From: Thermoproteota archaeon
GTDB lineage: Archaea; Korarchaeota; Korarchaeia; Korarchaeales; Korarchaeaceae
Direction: 5' to 3'
NCBI GenBank assembly: GCA_003661365.1
Contig: QMVZ01000022.1
Span: 1-15,617, forward strand
DNA: 15,617 bases
Below are positions 1 to 7,209 of the stretch, one piece after another. The notes under the pieces were generated by a model, which saw only the letters and a list, made by a program, of their open reading frames with translations, was not told the DNA's origin and ran no database searches. The position numbers and the translations under genes were made by a program. The number at the start of each line of letters is the position of its first letter. Within the stretch, counting starts at the first letter, position 1.

Positions 1-127
1 CATAATCAAATATTTACTTGAGGAGAAATTTATAACCAAAAATGGAAAAAACTTCACTTTAACTGAAGATGGCAGGAAAAGAGTCGACAAAATATTCAAA
101 AATATTAGGTATCTGCAAAATGAGTGA
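1..127 (+). CDS. C-terminal end of a winged-helix (HTH) protein, 5' truncated by the window
   Basis: An open frame runs in from the left edge (codons in phase with base 2) and ends at TGA 125-127, giving 41 visible residues. It starts IIKYLLEEKFITKNGKNF and continues with a TEDGRKR segment. The pattern of a recognition-helix tail, a short beta wing containing KNGK, then 'LTEDGRK' and a terminal helix is typical of the end of winged-helix DNA-binding domains in small archaeal transcription regulators. The N-terminal part and the start lie outside the window, so family and target cannot be named. Another small winged-helix gene follows at 452-799, so the two may be functionally related, but the 324-base gap argues against a tight operon. 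Confidence 0.6.
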   Translation, partial: IIKYLLEEKFITKNGKNFTLTEDGRKRVDKIFKNIRYLQNE

Positions 128-419
128 AAATAATTAAACTGTTCACCTTTACTGCTTTGATATATTTTCAGAGATGAAAATTTTGGTTATAGCCATAGCA
201 CTGGTCGCCTATTTTGTTCATCAATATAATAAAAAGCTTGGAGCATACAGTTTTCGTATGAATAATATCTTAGTGAAATAAATTTTTCTTAGGTTCTCAG
301 AGCTGTTATAACCACGCACGGTATCTACTTTTAACTCAACTTACATTCGTGTTATCGCGAAATAATTTGCTGTGGACCTTTTTAGTAGTAAAAATTGATG
401 ATAGGGCTTTCAAAGGTTT

Positions 420-439
420 TGGACAAGCTTACCTGTCCA
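420..439. repeat. Inverted repeat, operator-like, upstream of the 452/470 gene
   Basis: TGGACA (420-425) and TGTCCA (434-439) are perfect 6-base inverted arms around an 8-base spacer, with partial further pairing outward (TT before, AA after, one mismatch). It sits immediately upstream of the TATA-like box at 443-450. This is where an archaeal activator or repressor site is often found. The gene downstream encodes a winged-helix protein, so autoregulation is possible. A weak hairpin terminator is the alternative, but no T-run follows it. Confidence 0.4.
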
Positions 440-442
440 GAA

Positions 443-450
443 GACTTATA
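443..450 (+). promoter_or_regulatory. TATA-like box for the winged-helix gene
   Basis: An AT-rich box around CTTATA lies about 24-26 bases before GTG at 470, the second in-frame start of the following gene. With the usual archaeal TATA-to-start-site spacing, transcription would begin at or next to that GTG, giving a leaderless mRNA. This favours GTG 470 over TTG 452 as the true start. Confidence 0.35.
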
Positions 451-451
451 A

Positions 452-799
452 TTGAGGATCTTATTATCCGTGACGATACAGAATATCAAGGGAGTTGATT
501 ATGGACCGCCAATATCTGTTCTGGGCGTAGATGCCCACGAATTAAAGCCTCTTTTACTGAGATCCTTAAATAAGAATCAGTTATTAATTCTGAGAGAGTT
601 AGCCTTTAACTTCGATAGGAGCCTCACTTCTGTCCTAATCGAGATTTCAGAGACAAAAAATGTCCCATTGTCGACGCTTAAACTTAATGCCAAAGTCCTA
701 AGGAATCTGGGCTTGATATATGTAGGTGAGCTAAATGGGAGGCGCTCTGCAAGGTTATCTAGGCTTGGAAGGATCGTGCTTGAAATAATAGATGGCTAG
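452..799 (+). CDS. Small winged-helix (MarR/ArsR-like) putative transcription regulator
   Basis: 115 residues if TTG 452 is used; an in-frame stop lies directly upstream at 449-451, so no longer start exists. GTG 470 (109 residues) fits the TATA spacing better. From about residue 38 the protein reads as one winged-helix domain: a first helix (NQLLILRELAF), a helix-turn-helix with recognition helix 'PLSTLKLNAKVLRNLGLI' and a wing with 'GELNGRRSARLSRLGRIVLEII'. No metal-binding cysteine pattern, sensor domain or membrane segment is visible, so the ligand, if any, is unknown. The N-terminal 35 residues are not recognised. Expected role: DNA binding as a dimer, targets unknown; an inverted repeat just upstream suggests autoregulation. 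It ends 47 bases from the convergent ligase gene. Confidence 0.7.
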   Translation: MRILLSVTIQNIKGVDYGPPISVLGVDAHELKPLLLRSLNKNQLLILRELAFNFDRSLTSVLIEISETKNVPLSTLKLNAKVLRNLGLIYVGELNGRRSARLSRLGRIVLEIIDG

Positions 800-846
800 G
801 CGAATTTCTATATAATCAGAGCTTCAGAGTTATACTTTGCAGCTAT

Positions 847-1695
847 CTAGAATAGTTCATCAGCCTGATGGATTTTATTTAGCGTTAGCTCTTTGAATAT
901 GATCTCATCTATCCTCTTCCTCGGACACATGGTGCAAGGGCCCAAGCTCCACTCCAGTTTGGAGTATTTCTCATTGTAAAGGTTTCTAGCAAGCGTTCTT
1001 TCAAAGGCCATTATACTTTTTTCCCGGAAGTCATAACCCAGCACCTTCCTCAAACCCTCTATTATCGCTCTCTTAATCTCCTCTAGCTCCACATCCCTTT
1101 TAAGCGCCTTTTCGATGGTTGTTACTTCGTGCCACTTAGAACGGACAAACTTTTCCCTACGATTATAGTAAGGAGCTTTTAGAACTCGATCAAGCAATTC
1201 TAGATCTGAGCTTACTAGTATTGAGCCGTGGACGAATATGAACTCCTTTGCAATAAGCCCAGACATTCCAGAAACCTTTTTCTTTCCTATCAAAACGCTG
1301 TTAACAGGCTTAAAGTGCACGTCTTTAACGCCTAAACTCCTAAGGCCAAATCCAACTGCCTTTCCAAGGAGTTCAAACCCCCTAAATAGCTTCTCTCCTA
1401 TCAAGGGGTTGTTTCTCCTTAAAGCCAAGGCGAAGTTCAGGTTTCCAAGATCATGGTATACAGCTCCTCCTCCCGTAAACCTCCTTTCTACCCTGACTTT
1501 GTAACTGATACACTCCTCGAAATTTACCTCAAGACTAGGGCATTGAAATCTGCCAATTACAATGGCATTAGCATTCCTCCAAAACCTAAGGGTTTCAGGA
1601 ACAACTCTTTTTCCTACAGCCAGGGCGATGGCCTCCTCAAGAGCGAGATTCAGATAGGGATGCTCTGGATATTCTAAGTCAAGAACTCTTATCAT
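847..1695 (-). CDS. lplA: Lipoate-protein ligase A / biotin-lipoate ligase family protein
   Basis: 282 residues from ATG (1693-1695). Family proteins attach lipoyl (or octanoyl) groups to a lysine of lipoyl domains in 2-oxoacid dehydrogenases or GcvH, through an acyl-AMP intermediate. Visible motifs: the substrate loop RRFTGGGAVYHD (residues 71-82), and 'VNSVLIGKKKVSG' (131-143) where Lys140, just before V-S-G, matches the ligase catalytic lysine. The C-terminal region has a CX2C pair (Cys254, Cys257). The accessory domain used for adenylation in E. coli LplA is not obvious. Many archaea carry it as a separate LplB subunit, and no lplB, gcvH or E2 gene is in the window. An octanoyltransferase or a sulfur-oxidation-type lipoate ligase is an alternative. 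It is transcribed alone, away from the M28 gene, with 208 bases between the two starts. Confidence 0.85.
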   Translation of the reverse strand: MIRVLDLEYPEHPYLNLALEEAIALAVGKRVVPETLRFWRNANAIVIGRFQCPSLEVNFEECISYKVRVERRFTGGGAVYHDLGNLNFALALRRNNPLIGEKLFRGFELLGKAVGFGLRSLGVKDVHFKPVNSVLIGKKKVSGMSGLIAKEFIFVHGSILVSSDLELLDRVLKAPYYNRREKFVRSKWHEVTTIEKALKRDVELEEIKRAIIEGLRKVLGYDFREKSIMAFERTLARNLYNEKYSKLEWSLGPCTMCPRKRIDEIIFKELTLNKIHQADELF

Positions 1696-1903
1696 GAAGT
1701 CCCTCGCAGGTCCATCGAAGCTCAGATCACTTTTAATATTAAGGACTTAAGAGCAACATGCAGAGTTCTACTTTAACTAGACTAACAGAGAAATGAACGG
1801 CCCTCTATTAAGTCTCCGTGTCTATCTTGCATGATTTAACTGTTTGGAAGGCTTTCTTTACCATACTCAAATATCTTAAGTTAGTCTAATAGGTTCTGCT
1901 TAG

Positions 1904-3313
1904 GTGAAGTACTTGGCATCACTTGAGGAAGAAGTTGTTGGAGATATCTGGTGCAATTTTGAGGCATACAAGAATTTAGTTATAATGTGCGATCGCTTTG
2001 GCAGCCGTTTCGCATTTACAGAAGAGGAAAAGCTAGCTAGAGACTTCATAGAGAAGAAGTTCGAGGAATATGGTTTAGAAAACGTAAGAGTGGAGCCTTT
2101 CAAGTATTTTGGATGGAAGAGGGGCAAGGCATCCTTGGAGGTTTTAGAACCGTTTGAGAAGAAAATACCAGTAATATCCCTTGTTCTTTCGCCTCCAACC
2201 CCAAAGGAAGGCTTGGAAGGAGAAGTAGTTTACCTGGGCTCTGGAAGTCCGGATGAGTTCAAGGCGAAGAAAGACGAGATAGAGGGAAAGATCGTACTTT
2301 GTTCTAGTGCAGCATCTCCAGATGGGAAGAGATACCACAGAAGGACAAAGTACGGGTATGCAGTTGAGTTTGGAGCCATAGGCTTCATCTTTATGAATCA
2401 TAACCCTGGGAAGCTACCTCCAACTGGATCCTTAAGACCAGCCTACCGGATGGCTGGTGAGATACCAGCAATAGGGATCTCAATGGAGGATGGGGAGTTC
2501 ATAATCCGTAACATGAAGGGCAGGAGACTAAGGGTCAGGATGTACAACGAGAGCCAGATTGTGCCAGATGCTACCTCTTGGAATGTTGTGGGAGAGATCG
2601 TCGGAAGCAAGTATCCTGACGATATTGTGGTCCTTGGAGGTCATTACGACGGGCATGACATATCACAAGGCGCTCTGGACAATTGTTCAGGTGTTGTAAG
2701 CATAATGGAAGTAGCAAGAACTCTAGCAAAGCACAAAGGGTCGTTTAAGCGTACAATAAGGTTTATCGCCTTTGGAGCTGAGGAACTTGGCGTCACGGGC
2801 TCTACATGCTATGTCGACCAACACAAGGATGAGATACCTCGTTTCAACATGATGATAAACGTAGATGGAGGGGGGAGGTTTATCAGACAGAACTTCGAGG
2901 TTCATGGTCCAGAGGAGCTTGTTCCCTACTTGCAGAAAATTGCAGACGAGATAGGCTATCCAATGAAGGTGAAAACTACATTAAGCACGGCTTCTGATCA
3001 CTGGCCATTTTATCTAGAAGGAGTACCTGCAGCCTCCCTTGAGAGCGTTCCAGATCCCATGCTGGAACCTTTAGTAAGGTCCATGGGAAGAGGATGGGGT
3101 CACACGCCAGCAGACACTGTAGATAAAGTAGATCCTAGGGCATTGAAGGAGGCATCACTTGTTCTAAGCCAATTCCTCATAAGAATAGCAAATGAGGAAG
3201 AGTTCCCAATAAAGCACACGGAAAAGAAGAAGATCCTCAAATACCTAGAGGAAAGGGGTGTGGCTGAGCAACTAAGAATCCAAAAGAAGTGGCATCCAGA
3301 ATCTATAAGATAA
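1904..3313 (+). CDS. M28-family zinc aminopeptidase with PA-like insert
   Basis: 469 residues from GTG 1904. An in-frame TAG sits immediately before it, so this is the earliest possible start, and an AT-rich box at about 1869-1880 would give a leaderless message. Family M28 enzymes are two-zinc exopeptidases. All expected residues are present in order: His247 and Asp249 (GGHYD), Asp259 (ALDN, bridging), Glu293-Glu294 (AEELG; general base and ligand), Asp321 (NVDGG) and His400 (WGHTPADT). Residues about 100-220 (EGLEGEVVYLG...GKIVLC...GYAVEFGAIGFIF...IPAIGISMEDG) resemble the protease-associated (PA) domain often inserted in these peptidases. The N-terminal segment with DRFGSR (30-35) is typical of the family. 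No signal peptide or membrane segment is visible, so a cytoplasmic peptide-degrading role is likely. A charged tail (about 435-469) extends beyond the catalytic domain. No cotranscribed neighbour. Confidence 0.9.
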   Translation: MKYLASLEEEVVGDIWCNFEAYKNLVIMCDRFGSRFAFTEEEKLARDFIEKKFEEYGLENVRVEPFKYFGWKRGKASLEVLEPFEKKIPVISLVLSPPTPKEGLEGEVVYLGSGSPDEFKAKKDEIEGKIVLCSSAASPDGKRYHRRTKYGYAVEFGAIGFIFMNHNPGKLPPTGSLRPAYRMAGEIPAIGISMEDGEFIIRNMKGRRLRVRMYNESQIVPDATSWNVVGEIVGSKYPDDIVVLGGHYDGHDISQGALDNCSGVVSIMEVARTLAKHKGSFKRTIRFIAFGAEELGVTGSTCYVDQHKDEIPRFNMMINVDGGGRFIRQNFEVHGPEELVPYLQKIADEIGYPMKVKTTLSTASDHWPFYLEGVPAASLESVPDPMLEPLVRSMGRGWGHTPADTVDKVDPRALKEASLVLSQFLIRIANEEEFPIKHTEKKKILKYLEERGVAEQLRIQKKWHPESIR

Positions 3314-3338
3314 GGACTATTCGCGTGCTAGTCATAGA

Positions 3339-3824
3339 TCAATCGCGCCAGGCTATTAGCAAAGCTACTATGCTGCAGATACCAGGGATCAAAGCGATAA
3401 GTCCACCACTCCCAATCCTTACTGAGACCACGCTTGGACCTCTGTTTAGAAGAGGCCAAACTACTCCTCTAATTATCTTCTTTGCGTCAACTCCAATGTA
3501 AGTTATCAAAGAGGATCCAAAGAGCATGACCAACGAAGAAATAAACAAGTCGTTTTTTCTCTCCGGTGAAAGGAGATCTTTTCTACAAACAGCAAAAAAC
3601 ATGAGGACGTTAAGCTGAATCAATATTCCAAATCCGAGGCAGTAAACATACTTGAGTAACCACATCTCGCTTTCGATGTATCTCATTGCATCTCCAAATA
3701 ACACCTCTACGGGTCCATCGCCATCTATTATAACTCCTAAAGGAAGAAAAACAAAGAGAAACGAGGCAGATGCCGAAATTAAGTTGAGAATAGCGCAAGC
3801 TATAACTTTGTGTTCTTGAGACAT
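3339..3824 (-). CDS. Hypothetical integral membrane protein, four predicted helices
   Basis: 161 residues from ATG (3822-3824); I do not recognise the family. Four hydrophobic stretches can be seen at about residues 7-34, 54-80, 93-114 and 138-159. A charged loop with RKDLLSPERKND (81-92) separates helices two and three, and acidic residues (DGDGPVE) lie between helices one and two. No cleavable signal, cysteine cluster or catalytic motif is evident. It is convergent with the M28 gene (25-base gap) and divergent from the primase-like gene (68 bases between starts), so it is probably transcribed alone. The frame is intact and its composition resembles a real membrane protein. Function unknown. 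Confidence 0.6.
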   Translation of the reverse strand: MSQEHKVIACAILNLISASASFLFVFLPLGVIIDGDGPVEVLFGDAMRYIESEMWLLKYVYCLGFGILIQLNVLMFFAVCRKDLLSPERKNDLFISSLVMLFGSSLITYIGVDAKKIIRGVVWPLLNRGPSVVSVRIGSGGLIALIPGICSIVALLIAWRD

Positions 3825-3892
3825 TCATTTAGCCCTTTAACGGGCATCACAAAAACTTTTTCCCTCTGGAAGGAACTAAGATATGATGCGTT

Positions 3893-5293
3893 TTGGAGTA
3901 CAATGAGGTCCTGGATTATTACTCAAGGGAATTGGTGAAAAAGGAAATTTCTGATTACTGTAAGGGTAGATGGGTGGCTCTAGAAGCCCCATCAGAGGAA
4001 AAAAGAACTTTCTTCAGGTACATAGGAAAAAAACCGCTGAAGGTTGAAGAAGAGAGGGATGTGGAAGCAGTTCTCAAGAGGTTTAGGTTCTTCAAACCAA
4101 GAACATTCTATGCAACTGCTAATGTTTACAAGAAGCTGGATTCGAAGGAAGATCTAGAAGAGCCAGACAACATAGCCCTTTCTTCTCCAATCTGGGACGT
4201 TGACAACGAGTTGGAGAGATGGAAGCAGACACTAGAAGCAGCAACAGCGATAATTGAAGAATTAGAAAGGGCCGGAGTCGTGAAATCTGTCTTCCTTAAA
4301 TGGTCAGGCAGAGGTTGTCATGTGCACATTCACGAGAAGGCATTCTCTCCTGAGCTGCTTAAGGAACATAACCCACTTGATGTATCTTATTCTATCGTTG
4401 AGTACGTGCTGAGAAGAACTCGGGATAAAATAAAGGAGTTAGCTAAATCATCTGAAGGAGCTAAGAGGCCTCTAGCCGTCGAAAATGACATGGATCTCAA
4501 ACGAGTTTTTACAGTTCCACTATCCCTCCACCGATCGCTTGATCTGGCAGCAATTTGCTTCAAGCCAGATGAAATGGACGACTTCTCAGTCAGCTGGCTA
4601 GACCCACATGAGTTGAGACACAACATTAGGTGGAAGGAGTACGAGATTGGAGAAGCAGACGATATTGCAAAGAGAGCTCTGGCGGAAATTGGGGGATATT
4701 TCAAGGCAAAAGCGGTTGGAATGGTCAGAACAAGAGTGGGGGTGCCAGCTACTAAGGATAAGAGGAGTGAAAGATTTGAGAGAAAGGCTAGAAAGCTAGG
4801 GAGATTTCAAGTAATGGGCTTGCTACAGGCTGCGAGATACTACGTACTCAAAGGAAATTTGGAGAAAGCCAAGTCCTTCGGATTAAATAGAGCGATTTTC
4901 TATGCTTGGGCTAAAAGAACAGGCGGAAGGGTAGGAAGGAGGGCTGCTAAAGCAAGGGCAGCTAGACCTCGACTAAAGGTAGAGGTCAAAGAGGCTGAGA
5001 GATTTGAAGAACATATTGGAAACGAGGTTGCTTATCTCTCAAAAGAAGGTTTCTTCTTGATAGGCGATCAGGTTCAGAGACCAGAGGACTATGATAGACA
5101 GATAGCGGGAAGAATAAGCTCAGTAATTCCATACGATCAAGCATGGAGTACAGCATTAAGGTACATCTCAACTTTTCCAAGGGAGGTGTTATTGGATCAA
5201 AGAGGCTTTTTTGAAAAGGTGTATAAACCAGTAAGGGATAAGTTTCTCGAGATAATTGAAAAAGATCAAAAACAAGCCAGATTAGAACTGTGA
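3893..5293 (+). CDS. Primase small-subunit-like (archaeo-eukaryotic primase) protein with C-terminal extension
   Basis: 466 residues from TTG 3893; TGA at 3884-3886 blocks any earlier start, and the ATGs at 3883 and 3886 are out of frame. Archaeo-eukaryotic primase motifs occur in the expected order: DVD (Asp102, Asp104; metal-binding), SGRGCHVHI (138-146, nucleotide-binding loop), and DMDLKRVFTVPLSLH (199-213) matching the 'D-x-K-R-x-x-x-x-P-x-S-L-H' segment of PriS. Unlike classic PriS, the DVD-SGRG interval contains no Cys/His zinc cluster; the only cysteines are 23, 142 and 222. Residues about 290-466 go beyond the usual PriS length (about 340): a helical block (KLGRFQVMGLLQAARYYVLK), an Arg/Lys-Ala-rich linker (343-361) and an unrecognised terminal domain. 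Classic PriS pairs with PriL, which is absent here. It may be the replicative primase subunit or a paralogue for repair or translesion synthesis. Confidence 0.75.
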   Translation: MEYNEVLDYYSRELVKKEISDYCKGRWVALEAPSEEKRTFFRYIGKKPLKVEEERDVEAVLKRFRFFKPRTFYATANVYKKLDSKEDLEEPDNIALSSPIWDVDNELERWKQTLEAATAIIEELERAGVVKSVFLKWSGRGCHVHIHEKAFSPELLKEHNPLDVSYSIVEYVLRRTRDKIKELAKSSEGAKRPLAVENDMDLKRVFTVPLSLHRSLDLAAICFKPDEMDDFSVSWLDPHELRHNIRWKEYEIGEADDIAKRALAEIGGYFKAKAVGMVRTRVGVPATKDKRSERFERKARKLGRFQVMGLLQAARYYVLKGNLEKAKSFGLNRAIFYAWAKRTGGRVGRRAAKARAARPRLKVEVKEAERFEEHIGNEVAYLSKEGFFLIGDQVQRPEDYDRQIAGRISSVIPYDQAWSTALRYISTFPREVLLDQRGFFEKVYKPVRDKFLEIIEKDQKQARLEL

Positions 5294-5294
5294 C

Positions 5295-5968
5295 TTGCTC
5301 TTAGATAGATTTTATTTCAAAATCGATCAAAGGAATGCATTAGAGATAGGTGTATACATGAAGGGCTTACTTAAAGAGAAACTATCTCACAATAGGGAAA
5401 CAAAGATCATACTAGTATTTTATTTCTTTGCATACCTACTAAATTATGTCGCCTCATATCTTCTACTCCAATCCAATTGGGGAATTCATAGCAGTGTGAT
5501 ATACATTCTGTTAGTGTATGCTGTAGCTTTACTCATCTCATGCTAATGTTCTTGCTCACATGGCTTTCCTCCAATTTCCTGCAGAAGAGCATCTTGTCAC
5601 TTATTGGAACTAAGGGCAAAGTGATTGACTCTTTTCTATGGGCTAATGCCTTCTCTTTACCCATACCTACCCTCTGGATAGTTAGGATACGGCTTATCAT
5701 AGATAAAGAAACATCCTCGGAGTATTGGAGCATATCTTCTAAATGAAAACTTAATGTGGTGGATAATCTCCGCTACTTTCAGGAACTTAATCAAGAACGC
5801 ATTCAAGTCATTTCTCGTTGTCAGGGCAATGATCGCTATATTCTGCACGGTCACTATTGTGTGCAAGTTCCAAGAGCGTTCTTAAAAGCGCTCTATAGAG
5901 ATATGTTATGTCCTATTACTTTAGTAGATTGGATATTCTTTGCTCTTGCATTTTATGAGAGAAGATAA
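5295..5968 (+). pseudogene. Decayed multi-frameshift gene for a membrane protein
   Basis: Membrane-like coding capacity continues through the region, but only by switching frame. The 5295-5546 frame gives KIILVFYFFAYLLNYVASYL and later YILLVYAVALLIS, then a stop. The frame of 5540 continues with LMLMFLLTWLSSNFLQK and IPTLWIVRIRLII and stops at 5744-5746. The original frame, open across about 5703-5886, gives MWWIISATFRNLIKN and AMIAIFCTVTIVCK. The 5540 frame resumes at about 5880 with LYRDMLCPITLVDWIFFALA and ends at TAA 5966-5968. Joined, these make roughly 220 residues with five or six hydrophobic segments. At least three indels explain the pattern. A TTG (5295) directly after the primase stop, or ATG 5358, may be the old start. 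Parent family not recognised. Two or three independent tiny membrane proteins are the less likely alternative. Confidence 0.55.
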
Positions 5969-6030
5969 AGAGAGTAGATTCATTTGAGATGGAAATCATA
6001 TTAGAAAATTGATTCTCAGCTGAAATAAGT

Positions 6031-7092
6031 TCACCATATGTGAAGACCGGAGAGCATCGATTCCCCCCATTCCTGAGTCTCATCCAAATGTACAATTACT
6101 CTGAGGTCATATTTTCCCGGAGGAATGTGACTGGGTATCTTCGCTTCAAGGACGTAAATTGGCCTAGGACATTCGATCCCAAGATCTTTTGGCAAATAGT
6201 ACCTGCGACAAAGCGTTCTTATCTCCAACCTCTCATCGCTCAATGAGACCTCAATGTCTTCAATGTTGAGCTTAGGATACAACCTTTCATTGCATATATC
6301 TTCAGAACTAATCTTTCCTTTGAATTCAAATATTCTCTTCAGATTTTCGATGGTACAGGCTATGTCCATCGGCAGAAACTCGATTATTAGCGTTCTTTCA
6401 GGAGTTTCAGCTGCTGTCAACCTGTAGAGTTCGATTTTATCGAATCTTGCGTTAAGCTCATGATCTGGAGGCTTTATCTGGACATTCCATCCGTAAAACT
6501 CTAGAGCATCACGACCATACCTCCCGTCACATACGAAGGCGTGATGATACGTCGCTTCTGGCACGTACATCTCGTAAAACCCTCTCTCGTTGGTTTTCGT
6601 TATTGCCCTTCCCTTTGGGAATCCATACGGCCTTGTTAGTATGACATAAGCGTTGCTTTTCGGTTTATTCTCGAAGTCTGTTATTCTGCCATGAACTCTG
6701 ACCTGAGGTGATACTTCAACTATTTCTCTTATGTTTCCAATTCTTACCTCAGAATATCTTGCTCTCATAAGCTTCTCATTTAGAGGGATCTCTGTTCCAA
6801 CCATGCAAGGCATAAGAGGAGATCTGGTTCTCGTTAACTCTCCTACGACCTCTGACTCAAGTTTCCTATTCATCCTAAAGAACCCAAGGACAACCTGTTT
6901 CCCTTCAAGAGACTTTAGATATTCTAATGCTCTAGTGCTGCGAGGAATCGCTAAGAAAAGGGCATGAGGATAGGCTTCATAACAGATCTCCTTCTCGTCT
7001 AAGTAGGGTATAACCCCGTAATGATCTCTGAAGGTTTCATTATTGAATATCATTACCTTCAATTCGAGATCAGGGATTAGAACCCCTTTCAT
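6031..7092 (-). CDS. Cytosolic protein with carboxypeptidase-regulatory-like (Ig-type) domain
   Basis: 353 residues from ATG (7090-7092). I recognise only one part: residues about 131-170 (VRVHGRITDFENKPKSNAYV, then GRAITKTNERGFYEMYVPEA) fit the carboxypeptidase regulatory-like beta-sandwich found in many multidomain proteins. The N-terminal about 125 residues are mixed alpha/beta and unrecognised. Residues 200-353 look beta-rich, ending in an Ig-like strand pattern (IPPGKYDLRVIVHLDE). There is no signal peptide or membrane helix, although this domain type is commonly found in exported proteins. An AT-rich box at about 7110-7125 lies about 26 bases before the ATG (leaderless layout). The gene is intact but flanked on both sides by decayed genes. 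A sugar-related or structural role would be speculation. Confidence 0.65.
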   Translation of the reverse strand: MKGVLIPDLELKVMIFNNETFRDHYGVIPYLDEKEICYEAYPHALFLAIPRSTRALEYLKSLEGKQVVLGFFRMNRKLESEVVGELTRTRSPLMPCMVGTEIPLNEKLMRARYSEVRIGNIREIVEVSPQVRVHGRITDFENKPKSNAYVILTRPYGFPKGRAITKTNERGFYEMYVPEATYHHAFVCDGRYGRDALEFYGWNVQIKPPDHELNARFDKIELYRLTAAETPERTLIIEFLPMDIACTIENLKRIFEFKGKISSEDICNERLYPKLNIEDIEVSLSDERLEIRTLCRRYYLPKDLGIECPRPIYVLEAKIPSHIPPGKYDLRVIVHLDETQEWGESMLSGLHIW

Positions 7093-7209
7093 TCAAATCG
7101 CTCATATCCTCTTAAAATTAAAATACTAATTTCTCTTGTGTGGTAGCTTCTTATGGTTTTCGTTTTAACCCTAGACCACGAAGTTGAAAATTAGGCACAA
7201 GGAGTAAAC

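Larger units (their letters stand above)
128..451. other. 324-base gap without a convincing gene
   Basis: AT-rich spacer between two winged-helix genes. I see no tRNA, repeat array or conserved-looking frame on either strand. The longest ATG-started plus frame is 35 codons (174-281) with a hydrophobic N-terminus; it has no purine-rich ribosome site and is not called. The right end carries an inverted repeat (420-439) and a TATA-like box (443-450) that belong to the promoter of the next gene. Confidence 0.6.

Noticed and set aside
174..281. 35-codon plus-strand frame with a hydrophobic N-terminus (MKILVIAIALVAYFVH...)
   Set aside because: No ribosome site, poor TATA spacing and no continuation; short hydrophobic frames arise easily in AT-rich spacer.
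420..439. Hairpin as a transcription terminator of the upstream gene
   Set aside because: No T-run follows, and it lies more than 290 bases after the upstream stop, next to a TATA-like box.
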